Of a stretch of DNA of 45,090 bases, positions 16,487 through 24,510 are shown piece after piece. Both the position numbers and the translations under genes were made by a program. The first letter of the stretch is position 1, and every line of letters starts with the position of its first letter. The notes beneath the pieces were generated by a model. That model had not been told where the DNA came from and did not search any database. It worked only from the letters and a program-made list of their open reading frames with translations. The DNA lies in contig CAZPHH010000035.1 of assembly GCA_964586145.1 (NCBI GenBank), positions 1 to 45,090 on the forward strand, written 5' to 3'. The DNA comes from JAFGJQ01 sp964586145. GTDB lineage: Bacteria > Planctomycetota > Phycisphaerae > UBA1845.

Positions 16487-16654
16487 GATAACCCGGCGTG
16501 CGGTCTTTGCCTATCCCTGGTTGGTCCCTGCCGGGTCGCTGACAGCCGGACCGGCACATGCACGCTCTCACAGGGCTTTCGGCCTCGGATACTCGGAGAC
16601 ACCGTGGACGACCCGGCTGACCTGAAAGCGAGACGCGTCAGGCGAGAATGGGAA

Positions 16655-17227
16655 TCAAGCGGAGGCGGCGGTCTGGACACGCAGGGCGAGGATCAGTTCG
16701 ACCTCCCCGGCGGGCAGGCCCACGCGGGTGGCGATCTCGAGGGTGTTGTACCCGGCGTCGGAAAGCTCGCCGACCAGTCGCCGGAGGGTCGCCTGTCGAG
16801 GGCTCAGTGCGGCAGACGCGGAGACGGAAGATGCCTTCGCAGCGACGGGCTCGCTGGCGGCCTCGGTCAGGCGGGTCAGCCGGTTGATGCGCTCGTCGGC
16901 GGCGCGGATGAGCGATTCGAGCTTGGCCGATCGACTATCCATCTGCGCGTTGACCTGGCGGGCGAGCTTCTCCAACTCCTGGAGCACCGTGCAGACTTCC
17001 TGTGACACCTGCCGCTCTTCCTTGATCTGCGCAATCTGCTCGCGCACGTACGCGCGGGGTGAGTTGCTGTTACGAACCATGATCCGGCGGCGCGTGCTGA
17101 TCAGCATGATCAAACTGACACCCACGATCACGACAATCAGCGCGATCTGGGATGAGGAAAGGCTGCCACCAGAGGCGGCCAGCAGGACGGGCAGACCAGC
17201 AATGGTGTGGGCAGCGGTCGGCGCCAT
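16655..17227 (-). CDS. Single-pass membrane protein with coiled coil and C-terminal helix-turn-helix-like segment
   Basis: A 190-residue protein. One transmembrane helix lies at about residues 27-44 (IALIVVIVGVSLIMLI), followed by basic residues RRRIM, so the bulk should be cytoplasmic. A helical, probably coiled-coil stretch (about 60-120; VCTVLQELEKLARQVNAQMD) follows. The C-terminal ~35 residues (LVGELSDAGYNTLEIATRVGLPAGEVELILAL) look like a small helix-turn-helix, the arrangement of DUF6115 or DUF2802-like membrane proteins. Their role is not known to me; a scaffold or regulatory role near the membrane is a guess. It starts 48 bases after larC on the same strand. Confidence 0.72.
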   Translation of the reverse strand: MAPTAAHTIAGLPVLLAASGGSLSSSQIALIVVIVGVSLIMLISTRRRIMVRNSNSPRAYVREQIAQIKEERQVSQEVCTVLQELEKLARQVNAQMDSRSAKLESLIRAADERINRLTRLTEAASEPVAAKASSVSASAALSPRQATLRRLVGELSDAGYNTLEIATRVGLPAGEVELILALRVQTAASA

Positions 17228-17275
17228 GCGAAGCCTCGACTCCGTGGAAGAAACGCGCGAACGGATCGGCCGGGC

Positions 17276-18451
17276 TCAGCCCGGGGTCCGTTCCCAGGCC
17301 GATCGGGCCGCGTCCATCACCGTCCGCAGCGCCACCCCGGCTTCCTGGGCCAGGCGGCGGCAGTCTTGAAACTCCGGGGAGGCGGTCAGGACCCGGCCGG
17401 CCTTCCGCCCGATCTTCATCCGGACGGCACCATACGGCGTCTGCACCACCTGGTGCTCGCGGGCCAGCCGGGACCGACGGGCGGACTGCCGACGCACGCC
17501 GAACGTGGTCGTCTCGCGGAAAATGATCTCTTCCAGCCGGTCCACGTCGGCCGGGTTTGCCAGGGCCGCAAGGATCAACCCCGGACGCGATTTCTTCATC
17601 TGTATCGGCAGGCAGTACGCATCAAGTGCACCCGCCTCGAAAAGGCAGTCGAGGCAGTGGCCGACAGCCTCGCCCGTGCAGTCGTCCAGGTTGGCTTCCA
17701 GCAGGACAACCTCGTCCGCGCCCGGGTCGCCGACCGGGCTTCCCAGTATCACCCGCAGCAGGTTGGGCCGATGCCGGCCGTCGCGTGTGCCCGCCCCGTA
17801 GCCCACGGCTTGCAGCGTCATCGCGGGCAGCGGGCCGTACCGCTCCGCCAGGGTTGTCAGAACCGCGGCCCCCGTCGGGGTGAGCAGCTCGCCCGGTTCG
17901 TCGCATTCGGCGATCGGCACGCCCTGGAGCAGGACCGCCGTCCCGGGCGCGGGGACGGGCATCACGCCGTGCTCGGCGCACACCGCGCCCGACCCGACGA
18001 CCAGGGGCGAGCAGATCACCTGCTTCACGCCCAGCAGGTCCAGCGCAGCCACGGCCGCCACAACGTCGACAATGGCGTCGATGGCCCCAACCTCGTGGAA
18101 GTGGATCTTTTCAACGGGCACGCCGTGCGCGATGGCCTCTGCTTCGGCCAGGCGGGTGAAGACGCGCTCGGATGGGGCGCGAACGGCCTCGGAGAGCTGG
18201 CCCGCGCGCAGAATGGCCAGCACGTCCTCGAGGTGCCGATGGGGCTTGTCGCCGGGCTCCACATGGACGCAGAACCGGGTGGCGGCGAAGTGCTGTTTGG
18301 AGACCCGGGTGGTTTCGATGCGGTACCCGGGCACGTTCAGACCCGCGAGAATTTCGCGCAGCCGGTCAACCGGGGCGCCGGCGTCAATCAGCGCGCCGAC
18401 GATCATATCTCCGGCGGCGCCGCTGAAGCAGTCGAAGTAGGCGATGGTCAT
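17276..18451 (-). CDS. larC: Nickel pincer cofactor biosynthesis protein LarC
   Basis: A 391-residue protein. The ATG at 18449-18451 starts MTIAYFDCFSGAAGDM, the hallmark LarC N-terminus, with GGGAG eight bases upstream; the longer open frame upstream is noncoding. Other family blocks: EKIHFHEVGAIDAIVDVV, the C-terminal VLLEANLDDCTGEAVGH, and KKSRPGLILAALANP. LarC is the CTP-dependent cyclometallase that inserts nickel into the pincer nucleotide used by lactate racemase LarA and relatives. In Lactobacillus plantarum larC is split and joined by frameshifting; here it is one uninterrupted frame. No larA, larB or larE lies in the window. It is the first of three minus-strand genes and has its own candidate promoter. 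Confidence 0.93.
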   Translation of the reverse strand: MTIAYFDCFSGAAGDMIVGALIDAGAPVDRLREILAGLNVPGYRIETTRVSKQHFAATRFCVHVEPGDKPHRHLEDVLAILRAGQLSEAVRAPSERVFTRLAEAEAIAHGVPVEKIHFHEVGAIDAIVDVVAAVAALDLLGVKQVICSPLVVGSGAVCAEHGVMPVPAPGTAVLLQGVPIAECDEPGELLTPTGAAVLTTLAERYGPLPAMTLQAVGYGAGTRDGRHRPNLLRVILGSPVGDPGADEVVLLEANLDDCTGEAVGHCLDCLFEAGALDAYCLPIQMKKSRPGLILAALANPADVDRLEEIIFRETTTFGVRRQSARRSRLAREHQVVQTPYGAVRMKIGRKAGRVLTASPEFQDCRRLAQEAGVALRTVMDAARSAWERTPG

Positions 18452-18976
18452 AGGGTGCGCTCCCCACGCAAACGGCCGGCTGCCCCGCCCAGACCCGGGC
18501 GTAGTGTATCTGCGACCGCCGCGGATGGCAAAAAGACACAGCCGGGGCCGGGGCGCGGCCGATCCTGGAGAGTCGCGCAAACTGGGGCGAACTCCTCCTC
18601 CAGAGCGACACGAATCGCCTCCGATGAGAAGACTGTTGTTTGGTTCACCGAGTGTTCGGCAAGACGGTTCGGCCGCGTTTCAGAAACGTACCGAGCCGTC
18701 TTGCTTTGCCGTTCTCGCCTGCCCTGTGCCGCGGCTCCCGGCTGCCGACCCGGGCACCACCCCTCCGGAGACCTCCGCCTGCCGTAGTGTTCACAAGCAC
18801 CACCACGTTCGGTCCGCGGGGCCAAACGGCCGTGCGGGGTCCGCCGCAACTCGGACCCACGCCTGTGCGGCACTGGATTCAGGGCCACAAATCGGGTATG
18901 CTGGCACTGCAGAGGGGCCGCAGCAGGGGTCGTTGTATTCTTGTCGGCAGAGCCGCTTTTACAGGACGTGCGCAAG
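18452..18976. other. Divergent intergenic region between larC and the endonuclease-family gene
   Basis: About 525 bases. The larC promoter candidate sits at 18503-18531 on the minus strand. For the plus strand only a weak -10-like TATGCT (18897-18902) was seen. The rest holds short overlapping frames on both strands with no family signal; I see no gene or RNA in it. Confidence 0.5.
18503..18531 (-). promoter_or_regulatory. Candidate sigma70-type promoter for larC
   Basis: On the minus strand TTGCCA (complement of 18526-18531, five of six matches to -35), a 17-bp spacer, and TACACT (complement of 18503-18508, four of six matches to -10). The larC start codon is about 45 bases after the predicted transcription start. 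Confidence 0.5.
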
Positions 18977-20233
18977 ATGGCTGGGAATGGGTCTTCCGGA
19001 CGGGTCCGGATCATCGCGGTCGGCATCCTCCTGGTGCTCGCCTCCGTCGCTTCTGCGGACGAAATTCGCATCGCCACCTGGAATATCTCGTATTACTCCG
19101 GCGGGCGGGTGGCCGAACTCCAGACCGCAATCTACGGACAGTATATGGGCCGATCCATGGCCCCGGACATCCTCGTCGGCCAGGAGTTCATCAGCGCCGC
19201 AGCCGTCACGAACTTCGTGAGCATTCTGAACACGGCGCCGGGCAGCCCGGGCGACTGGGCGGCCGCCGCCTTCGTCGACGGTCCCGACACGGACAGCGCC
19301 TTCTTCTACCGCACCAGCCGAGTGGCCCTCGCCACGGACCTGTCACCCAACGGGGTGACGGTGGTGTCCGAGGGGGGCGTGGCACCGAACCATCCGCGCC
19401 ACATCATGCGGTACGACGTGCGGCTGTCGCCCGGCGTGTCCGGCGAGTCCCGGCTGGCCCTCTACAGCACGCACATGAAGGCGGGGTCCAGCAGCGGAGA
19501 CCAGGCACGCCGACTCGTCGAGGCCCAGCGCATCCGGGAAGATGCCGAATCCCTGCCCCCGGGCTGGCACTTCCTCATCGGCGGCGATTTCAACGTGCAG
19601 TCATCCACCCAGGCGGCCTACCAGGAGCTCGTCGGCTCGAAGGAGAACAACGACGGCCGGTTCTTCGACCCGATCAAAACGCCGGGCGCCTGGAACAACA
19701 ACTACGCCTTCCGCTTCGTCCACACGCAGGATCCGATCGGAGCGGGCGGCATGGACGATCGCCACGACCAGATCCTCCTCTCGACAAGCCTTATCGACAA
19801 CGTGGCCCCGTACTACCTCGGCGATGCTTCCGTCCCGTACAGCACGTCCACGTGGGACGATCCCGTCCACACCTATCGCAGTTGGGGCAACGACGGGACC
19901 AGCTTCGACACCACACTCACCATTACGGGGAACCAGATGGTCGGTGCGGTCATCGCCCAGGCCCTGGTCGATTGCGCCGCGGGCGCCGGACACCTGCCCG
20001 TCTTCCTCGACCTGCGGATTCCGCCGTGCGTCGGCGATTTCGACTGCGACGGCAACATCAACCTCGTTGATTACGCGGCCTTCGCGGACTGCATGACCGG
20101 CCCCGGCCAAACGCCGGACCCGACTCCGCCCACGGTGCCGGAGCAATGTCTCGAAACCTTCGACTTCGACGACGACGAGGATGTGGACGCCGCGGACTTC
20201 GCCGCATTTCAGGAGATACTCGCCGCACAATAG
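18977..20233 (+). CDS. Secreted endonuclease/exonuclease/phosphatase-family protein with dockerin-like tail
   Basis: A 418-residue protein from the ATG at 18977 (AGGAC about ten bases upstream); a TTG twelve codons earlier is less likely because the ATG gives a clean signal peptide (GRVRIIAVGILLVLASVASA). The EEP fold (residues about 27-350) shows IRIATWNISYYSG, DILVGQEF (metal-binding Glu), LALYSTHMKAG, IGGDFNVQSS (catalytic Asp/Asn), MDDRHDQILLS and GAGHLPVFLDL (final His). Such enzymes cleave phosphodiesters in nucleic acids, inositol phosphates or lipids under metal control; the substrate cannot be read here, though secretion suggests extracellular DNA or another phosphodiester. The tail is dockerin-like: GDFDCDGNINLVDYAAFADC and then FDFDDDEDVDAADFAAFQ, the same subtype as in the phosphodiester glycosidase at the left of the window. 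Confidence 0.86.
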   Translation: MAGNGSSGRVRIIAVGILLVLASVASADEIRIATWNISYYSGGRVAELQTAIYGQYMGRSMAPDILVGQEFISAAAVTNFVSILNTAPGSPGDWAAAAFVDGPDTDSAFFYRTSRVALATDLSPNGVTVVSEGGVAPNHPRHIMRYDVRLSPGVSGESRLALYSTHMKAGSSSGDQARRLVEAQRIREDAESLPPGWHFLIGGDFNVQSSTQAAYQELVGSKENNDGRFFDPIKTPGAWNNNYAFRFVHTQDPIGAGGMDDRHDQILLSTSLIDNVAPYYLGDASVPYSTSTWDDPVHTYRSWGNDGTSFDTTLTITGNQMVGAVIAQALVDCAAGAGHLPVFLDLRIPPCVGDFDCDGNINLVDYAAFADCMTGPGQTPDPTPPTVPEQCLETFDFDDDEDVDAADFAAFQEILAAQ

Positions 20234-20322
20234 GCGATACCAACGCCGTGTACGCAACTGACCGGCTGTTGCTGCGGCAAGACGGCCTCCTGCCTGCGTC
20301 GGAAGGCCTCTCCGTCCTCCCT

Positions 20323-20859
20323 TCAACGTAGCGGCTTCTGCCCCGCCTCCAGCCGCATCTGATTCACGCGGGCCCAGACGTGCGGATCGTTCTTCAGGAA
20401 GGACACGAGGTGGGCGGTGGAAACGCCCACGCGAGACGCGGCGGATGACACCTGCATCTGGCAGCCGGCCAGCAAATCCAGGATCTCGCCGATCACCGGC
20501 AGATACCGCACATCCCGCCGGCCCACGCACAGACGCCCCTGCCCGCGGATGCAGCCGGCCAGCAGCGGCGTCGGCCGATAGGCCCCCGGATCGATCGGCG
20601 CCCGAACGTGCAGGGCAATCGCCCGCCGCAGCCGTCGCAGTGCCCGGGCGCGGTTCTCGTGCTGCGAACGGCTCTCCGTGGCCGTTACGATCAGACCGGT
20701 CGCCCGATGCCGCAGCCGAACCGCCGAGCTGACCTTGTTCCGATGCTGCCCCCCCGGCCCCGATGCCCGATAAACGTCCACCTCGCACTCGTGGACCAGT
20801 GTCTCGTCGGGCAGGGCGAGCAAGTACGCCGCCCTCTGCTGATTTGCGTCGCCGTGCAT
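20323..20859 (-). CDS. Peptide chain release factor-like GGQ protein with extra C-terminal domain
   Basis: A 178-residue protein. The N-terminal half is a release factor catalytic domain: VYRASGPGGQHRNKVSSAVRLRH holds the GGQ motif that triggers peptidyl-tRNA hydrolysis in the ribosomal centre. The codon-recognition domains of RF1/RF2 are absent, so it is of the ArfB/RF-H-like class that may rescue stalled ribosomes. Unlike ArfB, the region after GGQ is not a simple basic tail. It continues into about 80 residues with RDVRYLPVIGEILDLL and a segment resembling a helix-turn-helix (SSAASRVGVSTAHLVSFLKN). It converges on the upstream endonuclease-family gene and diverges from the lipoprotein gene. 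The rescue role is inferred from family knowledge. Confidence 0.82.
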   Translation of the reverse strand: MHGDANQQRAAYLLALPDETLVHECEVDVYRASGPGGQHRNKVSSAVRLRHRATGLIVTATESRSQHENRARALRRLRRAIALHVRAPIDPGAYRPTPLLAGCIRGQGRLCVGRRDVRYLPVIGEILDLLAGCQMQVSSAASRVGVSTAHLVSFLKNDPHVWARVNQMRLEAGQKPLR

Positions 20860-20907
20860 GGGATGTTATCGCTCCGTGGGGGCCGCGGCATCGCGCCGTC
20901 CGTCCGC

Positions 20908-20935
20908 ATCATATCGAGGCGCAAGCCAGTCACAA
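20908..20935 (-). promoter_or_regulatory. Candidate sigma70-type promoter for the GGQ protein
   Basis: On the minus strand TTGTGA (complement of 20930-20935), a 16-bp spacer, and TATGAT (complement of 20908-20913, five of six matches to -10). The start codon lies about 40 bases downstream of the predicted start site. Confidence 0.48.
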
Positions 20936-20952
20936 GTTACCGTTCACCTACG

Positions 20953-20981
20953 CCGATATCGCAGGGGAGCGCGACTCTAAT
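20953..20981 (+). promoter_or_regulatory. Weak candidate promoter for the first FG-GAP lipoprotein
   Basis: TCTAAT (20976-20981, five of six matches to -10) with CCGATA (20953-20958) as a poor -35 at 17 bp. It is the best plus-strand candidate in the short gap before the lipoprotein gene. Confidence 0.25.
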
Positions 20982-21018
20982 CCCTGAGTCCTCAACAAGG
21001 ACTGTGGAGTAACGGATC

Positions 21019-22764
21019 ATGAAGTCATCCGTCGTACGGTACTGGCCCGCGGCCCTGGCGACCGCGGCCATCCTGGCCGGTTGCATGTCCATGTATGATT
21101 CGAGCGCGGGCCGCGGCGCCGCCGGAGGCGGCGGGGGAGGCGGTTCCGGCGCCAACACGCTTGTCGACCCCGACAACTGGGACGCCCCGGGGGACTTTGC
21201 CGACGGCAGCCACGACAACGACACCAGTCAGCCGCCCGTCCTTCCCGGCAGCGACACCGCGGACGATGGTCGGGAGACCGCCAGCCACTTCCGGGCGATC
21301 CAGATCGACCCGGTCCTGGAGGACACCGCCGGCCCGAAGTTCGTACGCGCGGTGGACATCGATGGCGACGGCTACGTCGACCTGGTCACTGGCTGGAATC
21401 AATCCCAGCCCGTGCAGTTGCACCTGCAGTACCGCGAGGGCAACGCCATCCGCTTCCGCACGATCAACCTTGGCGGCACGGACCCCATCGCCATTCTCGG
21501 CGGCCTGGACGTGGCCGACCTCAACGGCGACGGCTGGCCGGACATCGCCCTGGCCGTCAAGCACACCGGCCATGCGTCCTTCTGCGGAGATGCCCTCACC
21601 ACGTGGTGCGGCCTGGGGCGCGTGGCCGATCCAACCGAACAGGAAGCCGACGTCGGCCAGGTCATGATTCTGTTCAACCCGGGCTCCGCTCAAACCATCC
21701 GCGACGGCGAGCGATGGGCCGCCGTCGCCATCACGGAATCGTACCTCGACGGCCGGCGCGACAGGAGCTACAAGGTCGGCAAACGCGAGCCGGAGTGGAA
21801 CAGCTACACGGCCCTGGTCACGGGCGATCTGACCTGCGACGGCCTGCCCGACATCGCCGTGAACTTCAATCCCGCTCCCTGTGAAGACGAGTGCGAAAAG
21901 TACCCCTTAAACCGCACCGTGCTCTACACGAACCCGGGACCGGGTGGAACGCCCGCAGCCTGGGCCGCCGACTGGGCGAACGTGCCGGGCGTGTGGGTGT
22001 ACGCCGCCACCGGACCGATTATCAAGGACTTGGCCGTCAGCGATGTAGATGGTGACGGCGACCTGGACCTGATCGTCACGCATCCCAACCAGGCCAGTGG
22101 GAACGTCAGTTGGCTGATCAACCGATGCACCGGCACCGCAAACTGGGACGAGTGCCCGATCGGCCACATCGATACAGACGCGGACGTTGTTGAAGTGGGT
22201 GACGTGGACGGCGACGGGTATGACGACGTGCTCGTCCGGTCCACCGACGGCGCGGTGGTGCAGTGGTTCAAGCGGCCCACGGACGACGGCACGGAGCCGA
22301 TCTTCCCGCCCGCCGATCCGCCGATTCCGGTCCGAGACCCTCCGTCCAACCAGGCGTTCTGCAGCTATCCCTGGCCCGTCTTCACCATCAAGGAATTCGA
22401 CGGCCGGGTGCCCGAGGGCATCGGCTTGGGAGACGTAACCGGCAACGGCCAGGTCGAGGCGGTGATCGCTGCCGGCGGAGCCGTGTTCTGGTATCAATAC
22501 GACCCTGCCGTCCCCGGCGGACTCTACGACATGTGGATCGAGGCGTTCGTGGTGGACGACACGAAGGAACAGGGCGAAACCGCCGATCCCAACAGTCCGG
22601 AATTCCGCGACCAGGCGACCTACATCAATCGGGTCCTCGTCGTGGACGTGGACGGCGACGGATACAACGACATCATCGGAACCCTGGACCGGCAGACGCG
22701 CAGCGGCCTGGCCGACGACGCCCTCATCTGGTTCCGCAACACGCTGGGGGATTCACGGGAGTAG
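21019..22764 (+). CDS. FG-GAP/VCBS repeat lipoprotein, predicted seven-bladed propeller (paralogue 1)
   Basis: A 581-residue predicted lipoprotein. The hydrophobic N-terminus ends in the lipobox LAGC (Cys22), followed by a Gly/Ser-rich linker. The body holds seven Asp-rich calcium-loop motifs of the FG-GAP/VCBS type: DIDGDGYVDLVTG, DLNGDGWPDIAL, DLTCDGLPDIAV, DVDGDGDLDLIVT, DVDGDGYDDVLVR, DVTGNGQVEAVIA and DVDGDGYNDIIGTL. Seven such loops fit an integrin-like seven-bladed beta-propeller exposed outside the cytoplasm. The function cannot be read from sequence; related propellers bind proteins or sugars. The next gene is a paralogue with the same layout (68 bases between them), so the pair looks like an operon formed by duplication. 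Confidence 0.83.
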   Translation: MKSSVVRYWPAALATAAILAGCMSMYDSSAGRGAAGGGGGGGSGANTLVDPDNWDAPGDFADGSHDNDTSQPPVLPGSDTADDGRETASHFRAIQIDPVLEDTAGPKFVRAVDIDGDGYVDLVTGWNQSQPVQLHLQYREGNAIRFRTINLGGTDPIAILGGLDVADLNGDGWPDIALAVKHTGHASFCGDALTTWCGLGRVADPTEQEADVGQVMILFNPGSAQTIRDGERWAAVAITESYLDGRRDRSYKVGKREPEWNSYTALVTGDLTCDGLPDIAVNFNPAPCEDECEKYPLNRTVLYTNPGPGGTPAAWAADWANVPGVWVYAATGPIIKDLAVSDVDGDGDLDLIVTHPNQASGNVSWLINRCTGTANWDECPIGHIDTDADVVEVGDVDGDGYDDVLVRSTDGAVVQWFKRPTDDGTEPIFPPADPPIPVRDPPSNQAFCSYPWPVFTIKEFDGRVPEGIGLGDVTGNGQVEAVIAAGGAVFWYQYDPAVPGGLYDMWIEAFVVDDTKEQGETADPNSPEFRDQATYINRVLVVDVDGDGYNDIIGTLDRQTRSGLADDALIWFRNTLGDSRE

Positions 22765-22832
22765 GCGACCGTGCGTCGCCCAGGACGGCGCGTGCCCGGA
22801 TGACAGAACCAACCCATCCCAAGAGGTGATTC

Positions 22833-24467
22833 ATGAAATCGGTGCTGCTCAAGAGCGTAGGCATGGGAGCGGCGGTGGCCCTGGCCATTTTCGGCTGCAC
22901 GTCCATGTACCAGGGGGCCGGCGGCGGGACCGGCGGAGGCGGGACGGGCTCCAGCGACTTCCTGGAGACTGGACAGACGGACAGCAGCCTCTTCCGGGCG
23001 ATCCAGGTCGACCCGCGAAGCGAGGACTCCGCCGGTCCGCAGGTGGTGCGGGCCGCGGACCTGGATGGCGACGGCCGACTCGATCTGGTCAGCGGCTGGA
23101 ATGAATCGCAGCCCATCCAGCTCCACTTCCAACGACGGACCAACGCCGGCGAGGTCTACTTCCGGACCGTCCCGCTCGGCGGCACCACGCCCGTGGCCCG
23201 AATCACCAGCCTGGAAGTGGTGGACGTCGACAACGACGGCCGGCCGGACATCGTCGTGCTCGTCAAGGACATGGGCATCGCGGGATACTGCGACCCCAAA
23301 CGCCCCGACTGCGACCCGACAGAGAACAACGGCATTATTGACGGCGCGTTCATGGGCGAGATCGTCGTGTTCTTCGCGCCCGCCGACCCGGTGAACGCCC
23401 CCTGGACCCCCGTCGAACTCATCGCGTCACGGCTGGCCGGGGCCGGAAACCGGACCGACCTGCCCGAAGTCGGCGGCTACACCGCCATGGCCGTCGGAGA
23501 CGTGGACGGCGACGGCGATCCGGACATCGTGGTCGCCTTCAACGCCGCCGAACCGCTTCTCAGCACGCCCGGCAGCTTCCAGCCGTCGGGCCAGACGCCG
23601 CCGGGCGTCGTGGACATCTATCCCAACCCGGGCGGAGCGGCCGCCCGCCAACAGGCACAGTGGCAGCGCACCACCATCCACACCGGCCTGGTCTATCAGA
23701 ACCTGCCCGAAACGGCAGTGGCCATCAAGGACGTGAAGCTGCTGGACGTGGACCGCGACGGGGACCTGGACATCGTATGCACCTACCCGGACGCGGCCAG
23801 CCGCAACGTGCGCTGGCTGGTGAACCCGCTGGAAATCGCCACCACGCCCGGGGACATTCTCCGTGACTGGGGCGAGCCGTGCCCGATCGGTCATGTCCAG
23901 ACCGGCGCCGACATCCTTGCGCTGGGCGACATCGACCGGGACGGCGTGACGGACGTGGTCGTGCGATCCACCAAAGGTCTGCTCGTCCAGTGGTTCAAGT
24001 GCCCGAACCTTCCGTCCTACTCGTTCCTGCGAACGCCCTGGCAGGTGTACACCCTGGCGGAATTTGTGGATCGAGCTCCCAGCGCGGTGGCCATCGGAGA
24101 CATCAGTGGCGACAACACGGTCGACGCCGTAATCGGGGCCGAGGGCGCACTGGTCTGGTTTAACCCCCTCGGACCGAACCGACTCTATGACCGGTGGCGT
24201 GAGAATCTGATCATTGACGACTCCCCGCCGGAGCCGGCCGATGCGGATGCGACCTCGGGACTGAACACCGACCAGCTTCTGCAACTGCTGACCGATCCGC
24301 AGGCCCTGCCGGAGCCCAGGACGGGCACGATCATCAACTCGGTGCTTGTGGTGGACCTGGACGGGGACGGGGATCTGGACGTGATCGCCACGCTGGACCG
24401 CACGGGAAACAGCGGCCTGACCAACGACGCCCTGGTCTGGTTCCGCAGCGGCCTGCGCACGCGCTGA
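22833..24467 (+). CDS. FG-GAP/VCBS repeat lipoprotein, predicted seven-bladed propeller (paralogue 2)
   Basis: A 544-residue paralogue of the preceding protein. AGAGGTG precedes the ATG. The lipobox is IFGC (Cys22), again at residue 22, followed by a Gly/Thr-rich linker. Shared blocks run along the whole length: FRAIQVDPRSEDSAGPQVVR against FRAIQIDPVLEDTAGPKFVR, SGWNESQPIQLHFQ against TGWNQSQPVQLHLQ, CPIGHVQTGAD against CPIGHIDTDAD, and a similar end (TNDALVWFR). Seven calcium-loop motifs are present: DLDGDGRLDLVSG, DVDNDGRPDIVVL, DVDGDGDPDIVVAF, DVDRDGDLDIVCTY, DIDRDGVTDVVVR, DISGDNTVDAVIG and DLDGDGDLDVIATL. Its stop lies 43 bases from the convergent hybrid kinase gene. Confidence 0.83.
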   Translation: MKSVLLKSVGMGAAVALAIFGCTSMYQGAGGGTGGGGTGSSDFLETGQTDSSLFRAIQVDPRSEDSAGPQVVRAADLDGDGRLDLVSGWNESQPIQLHFQRRTNAGEVYFRTVPLGGTTPVARITSLEVVDVDNDGRPDIVVLVKDMGIAGYCDPKRPDCDPTENNGIIDGAFMGEIVVFFAPADPVNAPWTPVELIASRLAGAGNRTDLPEVGGYTAMAVGDVDGDGDPDIVVAFNAAEPLLSTPGSFQPSGQTPPGVVDIYPNPGGAAARQQAQWQRTTIHTGLVYQNLPETAVAIKDVKLLDVDRDGDLDIVCTYPDAASRNVRWLVNPLEIATTPGDILRDWGEPCPIGHVQTGADILALGDIDRDGVTDVVVRSTKGLLVQWFKCPNLPSYSFLRTPWQVYTLAEFVDRAPSAVAIGDISGDNTVDAVIGAEGALVWFNPLGPNRLYDRWRENLIIDDSPPEPADADATSGLNTDQLLQLLTDPQALPEPRTGTIINSVLVVDLDGDGDLDVIATLDRTGNSGLTNDALVWFRSGLRTR

Positions 24468-24510
24468 ACCCGGTCTGGAACGCTCACACGGTCGATCCCG
24501 CACGGCGCCG

